NCBI RefSeq assembly: GCF_013318015.2
Contig: NZ_CP115846.1
Location: 1-64,000 of the forward strand
Reading direction: 5' to 3'
DNA: 64,000 nt
DNA from: Agrobacterium tumefaciens
GTDB lineage: Bacteria; Pseudomonadota; Alphaproteobacteria; Rhizobiales; Rhizobiaceae
Notes under the pieces: generated by a model
The model's input: the letters and a program-made list of their open reading frames with translations, nothing else
What the model was told of the DNA's origin: nothing
The model's database searches: none
Translations under genes and position numbers: made by a program
In this document: positions 17,736-26,453 of the stretch, one piece after another
Position numbering within the stretch: position 1 is the stretch's first letter
Layout of the letters: each line of letters begins with the position of its first letter

Positions 17736-17941
17736 GCGCGCAGATCACGGGGCTCCGCTCTCATCACGCTCATATATTCAGACACACGTTTGCGACGATG
17801 GCGATCCGCTCAGGCGTCAGCCTCACGGAACTGGCTCAGGTCCTTCGCCACAAGGAGCCAAATACAACGAGGATCTATGCGAAGCTCGACACCGAGGGGC
17901 TTCGATCGCTTGCCCGGCCATGGTTGGGAGCAAGCCTATGA
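17735..17941 (+). pseudogene. First recombinase of the trio, C-terminal fragment
   Basis: Only the last catalytic stretch remains: HIFRHTFATMAIRSGVSLTE, VLRHKEPNTTRIYAKLD (HxxR, H and nucleophile Tyr), ending LARPWLGASL. The open frame extends left to 17594, but that part is antisense to the XRE/ImmA genes and unrelated. The stop overlaps the start of the second recombinase. Confidence 0.8.
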
Positions 17942-18857
17942 GCACCATGCTGGCATCCCTTGAGCAATACCTGACGCTGCGTCGGTCCCTTGGCTTCAAA
18001 CTGAGCAGTCAGGAGAGTCGACTACGCAAATTCGTCGCCTATGCCCAATCACGGGGCCAAGACCACATTACCGCGAAGCTCGCCGTTGAATGGGCGGAAC
18101 ACCAGTACGGGCCGCGGACTTGGTCATCGCGGCTGTCGACGGTCAGGTCATTCTCCCGCCATGTCGCACTGACTGATCCAAAGACAGAGGTTCCACCCTC
18201 TGGCATTTTCGTACCGCAGCGACGACCCCGACCCTTCATCTATTCCGACGAGCAGGTCGCTGATCTTCTGAGCGCCATGCCTCGCCTGCATCCGGGCAGC
18301 TTCCGAGGTGTGACCTATCATTATTTCTTCGGATTGCTCGCATCGACAGGAATGCGGTTTTCTGAGGCCGCCCGCCTCCTACGGGAGGATGCCGACATGG
18401 ACACCGGAACATTGACGATCCGTGAGACCAAGTTCGGTAAGAGCCGACACATACCTTTGCATCGCAGCACCTGGGACGCACTCCGACGGTATTCTGATGA
18501 GCGAGATCGTCTGCCGACCCGCGCGCCAGCAGGTTCTTCTTCACAGGGGATCGTGGGCGGGGTCTGAACCATGCCAACCCTCATTTCTCCTTCATTCTCT
18601 GGACCCGTGAGGCCCGACTGCGGGGAGCTTCCGAGACAGAGGGGCCAAGGATTCACGATCTTCGCCATACCTTCGCGGTGCGCACACTTCTGGACTGGTA
18701 CAGGAACGGCGAGAACGTCGATCGTCGAATCCCGGAACTTTCGACATATCTCGGCCATGGAAAGGTGGCCGACACATACTGGTATCTAAGCGCACATCCC
18801 GATCTTCTGGAGCAAGCCAAACTCCGTCTCGACGCGCGATGGGAGGCGGCACAATGA
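17938..18857 (+). pseudogene. Second recombinase of the trio, frameshifted
   Basis: Starts MSTMLASLEQYLTLRRSLGF and runs through STGMRFSEAARLLREDADMD and KFGKSRHIPLHRSTWDAL (first catalytic Arg and the Lys) to about 18530. The frame then shifts. The other frame continues FFTGDRGRGLNHANPHFSF, then IHDLRHTFAVRTLLDWY, LGHGKVADTYWYLS and a stop at 18857 overlapping the next start. Both halves are well conserved, so the shift is recent or a sequencing error. Confidence 0.82.
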
Positions 18858-19849
18858 CCAGTTCGCTTCCACGTCTTATCGAGCGCTTCTTTACACAGCG
18901 GCTAATGCGCCAACGCAATGTCAGCACGCATACCGTCGCCTCCTACCGCGACACCTTCAAGCTCTTTTTGAGGTTCGCCCACCGCAAGACGGGCAAGCAG
19001 CCATCATCCCTGATGCTTGAAGATTTCGATGCAGAGCTCGTCATAGCATTCCTGGATGACCTCACCGCAGAAAGACGATCGGGCACCGCCACCTACAATC
19101 TCAGGCTTACCGCTATTCGAGCCTTCTTTCGGTTCCTTGCATTCGAGGAGCCTACCTTTAGCCATCAGATCCAACGCGTGCTCGCCATCCCCGGCAAGAT
19201 CGGCACGAGGCGCGAGGTACAGTTCCTTGTCCGGGATGAGATCAAGGCGCTCCTGGCAGCACCGGACAGGCGATTATGGATCGGTCGCCGCGACTACTGC
19301 CTCCTCCTGACGGCAATACAGACGGGCATGCGGCTCTCCGAACTGGTCGGCCCCGATCGCGGCGCTGTCACCCTGGACACTGGCGCGCATATTAGATGTT
19401 TCGGAAAAGGACGGAAGGAGCGCGTCACTCCGCTCACCAAAATTCTGAGTTCCGTGCCTAAACAATGGCTGGACGAGCCAAGATTGGGCCAGTCCGACAT
19501 CCTCTTCCCGACCGTGCATGGATCTCGGATGAGTCCGGACGCGGTTCAATATCTGCTGGCGAAGCATGTGAAGCAGGCGGCACAGCAATGCCCGTCATTG
19601 CGAGCCAAGCGCATTTCACCGCACGTTCTTCGTCACAGTGCGGCGATGGAATTGCTGGATGCGGGGGTGGACAGCACTGTCATCTCACTTTGGCTTGGCC
19701 ACGAATCCACACGCTCCACCCAAGCCTACCTTCATGCGCATCTGGCGATCAAGGAGGCCGCACTTGCAAAGGTTGCCTCGCTGAGCAAGCAGCCTTTCTG
19801 TCGCTTCAAAGCTAACGATAAACTCTTGTCGTTTCTTGACAACCTTTAG
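18854..19849 (+). CDS. Third recombinase of the trio, tyrosine recombinase/integrase
   Basis: 331 residues, intact. An N-terminal SAM-like core-binding domain (VSTHTVASYRDTFKLFLRF) is followed by the catalytic domain with Arg in TGMRLSEL, Lys in FGKGRKERVTPL, HVLRHSAAMELL, WLGHES and the nucleophile Tyr in TQAYLHAH. It starts at ATG 18854, overlapping the stop of the second recombinase; the frame's earlier ATG at 18839 has no support. It is probably inactive alone if the element needs all three enzymes. Confidence 0.9.
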   Translation: MTSSLPRLIERFFTQRLMRQRNVSTHTVASYRDTFKLFLRFAHRKTGKQPSSLMLEDFDAELVIAFLDDLTAERRSGTATYNLRLTAIRAFFRFLAFEEPTFSHQIQRVLAIPGKIGTRREVQFLVRDEIKALLAAPDRRLWIGRRDYCLLLTAIQTGMRLSELVGPDRGAVTLDTGAHIRCFGKGRKERVTPLTKILSSVPKQWLDEPRLGQSDILFPTVHGSRMSPDAVQYLLAKHVKQAAQQCPSLRAKRISPHVLRHSAAMELLDAGVDSTVISLWLGHESTRSTQAYLHAHLAIKEAALAKVASLSKQPFCRFKANDKLLSFLDNL

Positions 19850-19956
19850 CAACTTGACGCCGCAGGCTATCCTGCGGCGCCAGCAGACCCGTTCTCTAAA
19901 TGTTTGATGGTAGTATCCTTGCGCCGGAAATGTTCATCGGAACACTGTAAATATGT

Positions 19957-20583
19957 TCAATCAATAACGGCTATCGTTTGGCGACCGTCTTTGAATTCGA
20001 AGGCCAGCTCGACGTCGCGCTCAATGGAGCGGCTTCGCGATAATGGTGGAAGTCGGCCGCGTTCGAAGAAAGAAACTTCGCTGGTTTCCAGCCCGCTTGT
20101 CAGCGTCAGTTCACCCGTTCGGCGGCAAAGGAAGAACATCTTGTAAAAGTCCCGCGCATCTGGCTCATAACTGCTCTTGGCCTTGTGGCGAACGCTGTAG
20201 AGCTGACACACCGAAACGGCGATACCAGCTTCTTCCCGTACCTCCTTTACTACATTCTCGGAGGCCGAAAGCCCTACGTCTGCAAAGCCTCCCGGAAGCG
20301 TCCACAGACCGTCGGATCTCTCGCGCACAAGCAGTATTTTGCCATTTTCGATCAGAGCTGCGCGAACGTCGATTTTAGGCGTGGCATACCCTTTGGCAAA
20401 GTCAGAGACCAAGTCGCGAATGCGTTCCACCGGAACATCGGCGAGATCAGCCAACATGGCGTTCGCTATTGCTGCGATTTCCTCGTAGCGTTCACGATCA
20501 AACTCATCTTTGCAGAACGAATGCCCGGTCGAAGCTATCGCTTGGAGACGCTTCGCCTTTGCCAACCAGGGTGTTTCAGACAT
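19957..20583 (-). CDS. NUDIX hydrolase with NUDIX_N domain
   Basis: 208 residues. The N-terminal part (WLAKAKRLQAIASTGHSFCKD through FAKGYATPKIDVRAALIENG) is the NUDIX_N helical domain of YjhB-like proteins. The Nudix box follows at PGGFADVGLSASENVVKE with VREEAGI. Such enzymes hydrolyse nucleoside diphosphate derivatives, often ADP-ribose-like. I chose ATG 20583 because AAGGAG lies just before it; an upstream GTG at 20598 would place that site inside the gene. It stands alone. Confidence 0.87.
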   Translation of the reverse strand: MSETPWLAKAKRLQAIASTGHSFCKDEFDRERYEEIAAIANAMLADLADVPVERIRDLVSDFAKGYATPKIDVRAALIENGKILLVRERSDGLWTLPGGFADVGLSASENVVKEVREEAGIAVSVCQLYSVRHKAKSSYEPDARDFYKMFFLCRRTGELTLTSGLETSEVSFFERGRLPPLSRSRSIERDVELAFEFKDGRQTIAVID

Positions 20584-20598
20584 TGATCGCTCCTTCAC

Positions 20599-21045
20599 CA
20601 GACGGCTCGATCGAGACAGTATTGATCATAAAAGATGGCTGCAATGGGTCGCGGCTTACCTTCAAGTGGTCTGAAATATGCCGAGCTTGCCAGGCGGCTT
20701 CACCTGAAATCTCGGGCTTTAAGGAACGGGCTCGGCATAGTCTCCGGCTCGGGATAAGCGCCCGATCTTCACATTGATACGCTGAAAATCAAAAGCCGGA
20801 ACTTCCATTGATTTTCCCCATCCTGAGGCGCGGTGGCGCCCAGGGAGTTGTCAGTCCGCTCGCAGCAATTTTAAAGCAAAATAAAGCTTGAGCGCAATTT
20901 CCAGAACAAAAATCGCTGTCTGAGCCCGAGGTTAAGTTTAGATCATCAGATTATTATACAGGAGAGGCCAGCGGAAGATTGGTATCGACAAGAAGACCCA
21001 GATTTCGGGACCGAGAACTACGCAGAGCATAAAACAGAGAACCTC
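20599..21045. other. Gap with little coding potential
   Basis: About 450 bases. A 40-codon frame from ATG 20634 (with GLKYAELARRLHLKSR, faintly like a small HTH of the DUF6471 type) ends at about 20756 and may be a decayed fragment. The rest (20760-21045) becomes A+T-richer towards the PIN-like gene and should hold its promoter. No repeat or terminator was recognised. Confidence 0.4.
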
Positions 21046-22164
21046 ATGATACGCGCTTTCAAATCGTCGTCGAACTCAACCGAAATTATCAACCTCGACA
21101 GGGATGCCATCCGAGAAAACCATCGGAATGGTCGACAAACCAATATTATGTTCGACACCAATATCCTGATTGCAATCGAAAGCGCCTATAAGACCGGCCA
21201 GCGACACCAGGAACTTAAGAATGCTGGTGTTCTGGAACTCGCGAGACTCATCGAGAAGACCTCCAGGTATGGCGTATTCATCTCGCCCGCAGCGGCTTAC
21301 CAAGAACTGCCCCCAGCGCGTCGAGGCGACGTTGAAGCAGCGTTCGACAGGTTTCTTGCAGACTATCTGCCAAATTTCCGTGAGGACCCAAACTCGATGA
21401 AGGTTCCGTATGCTGGTGGAAAGATGGACCCTGAGCATTTTAGCGCGCTGTCGCTGGAGCGTCAGAAGGCAATCTCGTGCTCATATGCTTCGCTGCTCGC
21501 TATGAACGTCATCCATCGATTAGAGGCGTTGAATGGCCTGGAAAAATTCGCCCTCTACATCGATTATTGCGCCGAGGTACTGGATCTCATCAGTCTCAAG
21601 GAACTGACGATCGCTCGATATGTCTTCGCCCCCGAAAATGGCTTAACTGACCAACTCAGGACGCGGAAAGTAGCTATCACAAACAACTTCGTGAAACTGA
21701 AAAAGGGTGGCGGCAAAGGCTTGACACCCGACAAAGTACTGGAGCGCATCGCTTTGAATGGAGCTAACGACCTGAAGCTGATTGCTGCTGCAGATATCGT
21801 GAACAATTCGCGCGAGCAGTTCAACTTCGGCATCATCGAGCATGATGTCTGGATCGCAAGCAGCGACGACAAGCTCTACGAGTTTTGCTGCGCCTGCCCG
21901 GGCTACATGCGTCGGGAACGTGGCGGTCCCCTGGCTAGATATGTCGAGACACATACTGACATAAAAGGAACCCGCTACTGGCGGGATTCCATCGAAATAC
22001 AGCAGCGCAGACTTGAGGAGCGTTATTTCGCAGTAGATCGCGAAAGGGAAATGGACTCAATCGTGCAGTCAGCCTTTGATATCGAGGCTGACCTGCTGAA
22101 CGGTAAAGCTGACGATTATTTCAGACTAAGGTCATGGCGATCTCCGCGAGTGATGCACAACTAA
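21046..22164 (+). CDS. Large PIN-like domain protein, unknown role
   Basis: 372 residues. Motifs of a PIN-like nuclease are present: IMFDTNILIAIESAYKTG (first Asp), NDLKLIAAADIVNN (middle acidic residues) and DVWIASSDDKLYEFC (late Asp pair). The C-terminal 60 residues are charged and helical. It is much longer than VapC toxins and has no adjacent antitoxin, so it may belong to the long PIN-like proteins seen in defence islands. The start could instead be an internal ATG near FDTNIL, but 21046 keeps a plausible N-terminal extension. Confidence 0.65.
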   Translation: MIRAFKSSSNSTEIINLDRDAIRENHRNGRQTNIMFDTNILIAIESAYKTGQRHQELKNAGVLELARLIEKTSRYGVFISPAAAYQELPPARRGDVEAAFDRFLADYLPNFREDPNSMKVPYAGGKMDPEHFSALSLERQKAISCSYASLLAMNVIHRLEALNGLEKFALYIDYCAEVLDLISLKELTIARYVFAPENGLTDQLRTRKVAITNNFVKLKKGGGKGLTPDKVLERIALNGANDLKLIAAADIVNNSREQFNFGIIEHDVWIASSDDKLYEFCCACPGYMRRERGGPLARYVETHTDIKGTRYWRDSIEIQQRRLEERYFAVDREREMDSIVQSAFDIEADLLNGKADDYFRLRSWRSPRVMHN

Positions 22165-22619
22165 TAAGGGTCCTCGCCCCGGGCCTCTAGACGCAAGCGT
22201 TCGAACCCATGCTTTCACTCCTGCTCCTTTAGCTGTTGAGCCAGTACGGCAATGTCCTCGCTTTTCATCACGCGTTCCAATTTCTTCCGCTGTTCTCACC
22301 AGCTCAGTCTTACCGCGCTTCCGAATTGATACCAAAACCGGCCTCTGAGGAGAGCAGATCTCGGAGAGATCCGCATTCGCTATAAGGTTTGCTCCCGCAT
22401 GATCATTGTCGGTTGAACGAGGTCCATAGGAGACGTGCCATTCCGCTCTTGATGGATGGCTTCCTGGTCCGGCCCCGGATCTCCGACGATCAACCCGCTG
22501 CGGGGTCGGCTAGCATGCTGCCGCCGCTCGGCTTCGCCCTCGCGGTGATCGCGACCGGTTCCGGACACTGACGGGAGCCATCGAGCGGGAATGGCCCGCT
22601 CCAAAGATGGAGCCTTCAG
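22165..22619. other. Gap, possibly with remnants
   Basis: 455 bases without a convincing gene. Leftward frames around 22226-22335 (KKLERVMKSEDIAVLAQ, or in another frame VSIRKRGKTELVRTAEEIG) look faintly protein-like and may be decayed pieces of DNA-binding genes. From about 22560 the sequence becomes the leader of the small gene at 22620. Confidence 0.35.
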
Positions 22620-22796
22620 ATGAACACCGATCTTTCCCTTGCCCAAAACCACGCCTTTCAGCTTTCCCGCACTCTGATGGTTCCGGTCACGCTCTTCCGG
22701 TCCGGCGACGAGTTCGGCGTTCTCCCGAGCGACGAACTCGATGACGAAGACGATCTGGTGATCGTGCATGAATACGTTCCGGGCGGGTCTCATTGA
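22620..22796 (+). CDS. Small acidic plasmid protein (58 residues)
   Basis: Reads MNTDLSLAQNHAFQLSRTLM ... VLPSDELDDEDDLVIVHEYVPG and ends at 22796. Codon use and the acidic C-terminus look real, and small proteins like this often precede the DUF3991/TOPRIM gene on rhizobial plasmids. No domain recognised. It is separated from the next gene by a 209-base leader containing a TraR-box-like palindrome. Confidence 0.65.
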   Translation: MNTDLSLAQNHAFQLSRTLMVPVTLFRSGDEFGVLPSDELDDEDDLVIVHEYVPGGSH

Positions 22797-22874
22797 GACC
22801 CTTCTCCCTCGTGCCGCTTGCGAGCGGCAGGCGGCAAGGGAAGCTGCGCCGCGGCTGCACGATCCGTCAGCGCA

Positions 22875-22892
22875 AGGTGCAGATCTGCAGGT
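22875..22892 (+). promoter_or_regulatory. TraR-box-like palindrome before the TOPRIM gene
   Basis: AGGTGCAGATCTGCAGGT, with a perfect TGCAGATCTGCA core. It differs at two positions from the tra box found between traC and traA (49796-49813). It lies 113 bp before ATG 23006, outside any gene. Binding by TraR is inferred from sequence only. Confidence 0.5.
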
Positions 22893-23005
22893 TGCCAGCC
22901 GCGCCCTTGCCTTCTTTGCTCTTCGCGGCCTCCGGAGAGGACCCCGCGGGTGCGGGGAAATGGAAACAGAAGGAAGGGCGGACGCAATGCGCGTCGGGAA
23001 GAAAA

Positions 23006-23929
23006 ATGGAAAAGAAGGAACTGGAAGACCTCAGGGATCGGGTGCAATGCGCTGCCGTGCTGGAGAAGGCTGGGTTTGCCATCGACCTGAAGGAGAGCAC
23101 CCGCAGGGCGGTCAAATTCCGCGGCGGCGGGGCCATAATCATCGTGATTCACGAGGGCAGGGGCTGGTTCGATCCGCTGTCCGATGCCAAGGGTGACGTT
23201 TTCGGTCTTGTCGAGCATCTCGACCGAGTGCCCTTTGTCGAAGCCCTCGACCATGTCGCATCGCTGGTCGACTTCGTCCCGAAGGAGCCGGTCTGGGCCC
23301 ACGCTGCGCGCGAGATCGAAATGCCGGCCGGAGTTTCAGAACGATGGAGGAAGCGCCGCAAGCCGTGGCCGGGTTCGATGACCTGGCGCTATCTGCGCGA
23401 CGACCGTTGCGTTCCGGAAGCGACCATCCGCGCAGCGATCCGGCATGATCTCGTGCGCGAAGGTCCGCGCGGCAGTATGTGGGCCGCTCACCGTGACAGC
23501 GAGGGCGCCGTCTCCGGCTGGGAGGAACGCGGGCCGGAATGGCGCGGCTTTTCCACCGGTGGAGCGAAAGTGTTGTTCAGGTTCGGCGCGATCCATGCGC
23601 CGCGCCTTTGCGTGACGGAGGCTGCCATCGACGCCATGAGCCTTGCCGCGCTGGAGAGTAATCGGCGCGATACCCTCTATGTCAGTACCGGCGGCGGCTG
23701 GGCCCCTGCCACCGATGCGGCGATCCGTTTATTGGCGGCGCGGAAGGGTATGTTGGTAGTCGCCGCCACGGATAATAACGCGCAGGGCGATATTTACGCT
23801 GATCGGTTGGAAGCAATTGCCCGGGACGCCGACTGCAGATTTGAGCGCCACCGTCCCCACCACGAGGACTGGAACGAGGACCTTTGCGCTCAGCTGCGCG
23901 CGAATTCGAGGAGAGGCGCGATGTCGTGA
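23006..23929 (+). CDS. DUF3991 and TOPRIM-domain protein
   Basis: 307 residues of a primase-like plasmid family. The N-terminal zinc-finger-like part (LEKAGFAIDLKESTRRAVKF) is followed by DUF3991 (MTWRYLRDDRCVPEATIRAA). A TOPRIM domain comes next, with the conserved Glu in CVTEAAIDAMSLAAL and a DxN/D motif in VVAATDNNAQGD. Such proteins are thought to act in plasmid DNA processing. The frame is open to 22793, but ATG 23006, with GGGAAG upstream, is where the family begins. Its 3' end overlaps the convergent Fic gene by about 40 bases. Confidence 0.85.
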   Translation: MEKKELEDLRDRVQCAAVLEKAGFAIDLKESTRRAVKFRGGGAIIIVIHEGRGWFDPLSDAKGDVFGLVEHLDRVPFVEALDHVASLVDFVPKEPVWAHAAREIEMPAGVSERWRKRRKPWPGSMTWRYLRDDRCVPEATIRAAIRHDLVREGPRGSMWAAHRDSEGAVSGWEERGPEWRGFSTGGAKVLFRFGAIHAPRLCVTEAAIDAMSLAALESNRRDTLYVSTGGGWAPATDAAIRLLAARKGMLVVAATDNNAQGDIYADRLEAIARDADCRFERHRPHHEDWNEDLCAQLRANSRRGAMS

Positions 23930-24486
23930 TTATCCGCGGCCTGCAGTGCCGCGATGTACCGTGTGCGCAGATCTCCCACGTCGCCCAGGCTTCCGCTACC
24001 CCAGCCGAAGGGCTCAGCGCCCAGTTTTTCCACGAGCAGATCGGCGGCCAGCCGCGCGTGACGTCCGTTGCCGTTCGGAAACGGATGGATGGCGACCAGG
24101 CGATGGTGGAAACGTATTGCGATCTCGTCCGGCGCGAATGTCTCATGCTCGACCCAATACCGAACGTCATCGAGCAGCACCGTGAGTTCGACCGGAATTC
24201 GGTAGGCCTGGATGCCGATATTGCGCTCTGTCGTTCGGAAGCTGCCTGCCCATTGCCAGACCTCGCCGAACATGCGTCGATGCAATGTACGCATGAAGTC
24301 TTCGGTCAGCATCCTGTCGACCGGCATGCGCCGTCGTCCACGCGCCCAGGCGGCGCCCTCGACGATGTTCTCCTGTTCCGCCTCGTTGAGATCCTGCCTG
24401 TGGGTGATCCAGCTTTGAAGCAGGCCCTCGCGCTCCTGCGGCTCGAGCGGTGTTGCGTCCTCGGGTTCCTGGAAGAGGTCGGTCAT
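23890..24486 (-). CDS. Fic/DOC-domain protein (mobile mystery protein B)
   Basis: 198-residue Fic enzyme with the active-site loop HPFPNGNGRHAR near residue 135 and the family start LFQEPEDATPLEPQERE. Fic proteins transfer AMP or similar groups to target proteins. It pairs with the HTH protein upstream: the two genes overlap by four bases (ATGA at 24483-24486), the known arrangement of the 'mobile mystery' A/B pair on mobile DNA. It is convergent with the TOPRIM gene, so the pair probably inserted between older plasmid genes. Confidence 0.9.
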   Translation of the reverse strand: MTDLFQEPEDATPLEPQEREGLLQSWITHRQDLNEAEQENIVEGAAWARGRRRMPVDRMLTEDFMRTLHRRMFGEVWQWAGSFRTTERNIGIQAYRIPVELTVLLDDVRYWVEHETFAPDEIAIRFHHRLVAIHPFPNGNGRHARLAADLLVEKLGAEPFGWGSGSLGDVGDLRTRYIAALQAADNHDIAPLLEFARS

Positions 24487-24944
24487 CTTTCTGACCAGAG
24501 GTCGCGCTCGGAAAGCTGGTCGCGAATGTAGGCCTGGACGCGGGCTTCAAGATCGCCATTGTCTGTTCCCTGCGCTTCGAGGCGCATTGTGTGTGCGACC
24601 CGTTGCAGTTCGCGCATTGCGATCTTGCGCGCGCGCTCATTGACGGCGGCCTCGAGCGACGTATTCGGGACCAATGCGTAGACCAGCGTGCAGTCGAGTG
24701 CCTCTGCCGCACGCCGCAACGTACTGAGCTGGATCGTTCCGGATGCCTCCGACTTCTCGATCGCTTCCACGGTCTGGGGCCGGATTCCCATCCTCGAGCC
24801 GAGCTGCGCTCCTGTCATGCCGAGCGCGTCGCGCAACGCCCGGACCCATCCTTTTGGCGGTGCCCTGAAGCCCTCTGCCGGCTGTAGCCCGCGAAGACGC
24901 TCGTCAAGCCTTCTGCGCGCTCGCTTTCTTGCGTCGTCCTTCAT
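24483..24944 (-). CDS. XRE-type regulator (mobile mystery protein A)
   Basis: 153 residues with a central helix-turn-helix (ALRDALGMTGAQLGSRMGIR with PQTVEAIEKSEASG). The basic N-terminus KRARRRLDERLRGLQP is typical of mobile mystery protein A. It is likely the antitoxin and repressor for the Fic gene that it overlaps. The promoter region upstream carries repeated CTGATTAT boxes. Confidence 0.88.
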   Translation of the reverse strand: MKDDARKRARRRLDERLRGLQPAEGFRAPPKGWVRALRDALGMTGAQLGSRMGIRPQTVEAIEKSEASGTIQLSTLRRAAEALDCTLVYALVPNTSLEAAVNERARKIAMRELQRVAHTMRLEAQGTDNGDLEARVQAYIRDQLSERDLWSER

Positions 24945-24964
24945 CGTTCAACTTTCTACCGCGG

Positions 24965-25041
24965 CTGATTATCAGACAACAGGCTGATTGTTGCGCACAA
25001 ATTATCAGGTTACACTCTGATTATCAATGCCAAATAATCAG
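24965..25041 (-). promoter_or_regulatory. Promoter and operator array of the mobile mystery operon
   Basis: Leftward promoter: -35 TTGATA (25022-25027), 17-bp spacer, -10 TAATTT (24999-25004). Copies of CTGATTAT or its complement occur at 24965-24972, 25001-25008 (ATTATCAG), 25017-25024 and 25034-25041 (ATAATCAG), with a variant at 24984. Two boxes form an inverted repeat over the -35 and one touches the -10, as expected for autorepression. Confidence 0.65.
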
Positions 25042-25307
25042 CCCAAAGAATGATAGAGCGAGCGATCAAACCAGACTGTAAGGTGATTTCAGCTGAATGA
25101 AATAGCAAGGAGGGGAAGGAGAAGGGAAGGCCAGTTGCCGCATGCCCGCCAGCCGCGTCAAGGGTAAAGCTTCGCCCGCTGCGCGGCCCTTGACCCGTCT
25201 GGGCGGAGAGGCGGCGCCAAGGAGGGGTCAGGAAGGGCTGAAGAGGATGGCGACATCGCGAGGATGAGCCGCGTGTCCTTCCCGATAAGGCTGAAAGGAG
25301 CCTGCCC
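25042..25307 (+). promoter_or_regulatory. GC-rich leader of the DUF1419 gene
   Basis: No gene. It contains a purine-rich tract (AAGGAGGGGAAGGAGAAGGG) and an inverted repeat GTCAAGGG/CCCTTGAC (25157-25164 and 25187-25194). It ends with GAAAGGAG before ATG 25308. It is one of several long structured leaders in this block. Confidence 0.4.
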
Positions 25308-25910
25308 ATGACCGTCTCTTCGATACGAAAAGTCTTTGAAGGCATCGCCGACCGCCGGCAGATGTTCCGCATGTTCGACCGCCACCCGCAACGCCCGAAC
25401 CGCTGGGAGAATGACGATAGCGCGCTGTATTGCGGGGAATGGTTCGAAATCGCACAGGCACAGCACGATTACATGTTCGAGATCCTGCCGCCGCTGTTCA
25501 TGCGAGGCGACATGTTCGCCATGCGCGAGTTCCTCACCGGCAACATCACGAGTATTTTCTTCACCCTGAAGATCGATGACCGCATGCGGTATTTCCATGC
25601 CTATTGCGACTTGTCCGACAAGGGCTCGCCCGAGCGAATGCGCGGCGTAATCGTAGAGCGGGAAACCCGGCCCGTTCGGGCGATGACGCGCGAGGAACGC
25701 CTGGACCACATCTGGTCGAGCACCCACGATGACTATCGCGGCTATGCCGGCGAGCGCTGGCCGGAACGCGACCACGGCAAGCGGACCGTGCTGTTTTACG
25801 GCGGACCCCAAGGCACCGTCCAGAAGCTGCTCGACGACCTCACGGATGCGGAGATCGCATCGAAGCTACCGGTGCATCTGCGGTACCTCCCTGACGCGAT
25901 AGCGGCTTGA
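25308..25910 (+). CDS. DUF1419 family protein
   Basis: 200 residues matching the DUF1419 family of rhizobial plasmids and symbiosis islands (MFRMFDRHPQRPNRWEND, YCGEWFEIAQAQHDYMFEIL, YFHAYCDLSDKGSPERMRG). Function unknown. AAAGGAG precedes the ATG. The DUF3085 gene follows after 12 bases, so the two are cotranscribed. Confidence 0.83.
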   Translation: MTVSSIRKVFEGIADRRQMFRMFDRHPQRPNRWENDDSALYCGEWFEIAQAQHDYMFEILPPLFMRGDMFAMREFLTGNITSIFFTLKIDDRMRYFHAYCDLSDKGSPERMRGVIVERETRPVRAMTREERLDHIWSSTHDDYRGYAGERWPERDHGKRTVLFYGGPQGTVQKLLDDLTDAEIASKLPVHLRYLPDAIAA

Positions 25911-25922
25911 CGGGAGGCGGCG

Positions 25923-26324
25923 ATGTTCACCTTTTCCGTGACGGACATCCGCGTCGTCATGATGCGCGGACGGCTCGACGCCTACCTCAACGGCGGTTTC
26001 CGCAATCCCCACTACGGTCTGTACCCCGGCCGGGATGAAAAGCCCGGTGTCTGGCTGGTCGGCGACGAGGGCGTCTACATCCTCTCCAACGGCAAGCTCG
26101 CCGCAGGGCAGCGGCCGTTCGTCGTCTATGCCGAAGAGTGCGATCCGAAGACCAATCCCGACTACTGGCACTACAAGCGCCAGCATTTCGGCGGCGATGA
26201 CGGCGTCGAGTTTCTCGATGGCGCCATGCTCGTAAAACTGATCGCGGCAAGCCCCGGCTGCACGCATCTGAAGATCGCGTTCCTGCAGGACTCGATGCAG
26301 CTCTTCGTGATCGAGCGAAACTAG
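25923..26324 (+). CDS. DUF3085 family protein
   Basis: 133 residues of the DUF3085 family (HYGLYPGRDEKPGVWLVGDE with GVYILSNG, and FVVYAEECDPKTNPDYWHYK). Function unknown, but on alphaproteobacterial plasmids it regularly accompanies DUF1419 and the large methylase-helicase, as here. The short leader to the next gene (26325-26453) has no obvious terminator. Confidence 0.83.
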   Translation: MFTFSVTDIRVVMMRGRLDAYLNGGFRNPHYGLYPGRDEKPGVWLVGDEGVYILSNGKLAAGQRPFVVYAEECDPKTNPDYWHYKRQHFGGDDGVEFLDGAMLVKLIAASPGCTHLKIAFLQDSMQLFVIERN

Positions 26325-26453
26325 CGATCCATCGACAGTCGCCAACTGGCGGCAGTCAAGCCCACCCAATCCCCCTCATCCCACGCATGTCGTCAGCCGA
26401 CTGGAGCCTTCCAGCGGGACGGCGACGCGCGCCTTCACCCAGGAGATTCCAGC

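Larger units (their letters stand above)
17735..19880 (+). mobile_element. Truncated three-recombinase (RIT-like) element
   Basis: Three tyrosine recombinases are encoded head-to-tail with ATGA overlaps (17938 and 18854), the hallmark of Recombinase-In-Trio elements. The first has lost all but its C-terminus, the second is frameshifted, and only the third is intact. The left boundary falls inside an XRE gene. On the right, a perfect 9-bp hairpin (CGCCGCAGG/CCTGCGGCG at 19858-19879) follows the last gene. I did not find a left-end counterpart, consistent with truncation. Confidence 0.75.

Noticed and set aside
19858..19879. Rho-independent terminator after the recombinase trio
   Set aside because: The 9-bp stem is perfect but no T-run follows it; it may instead mark the element's end.
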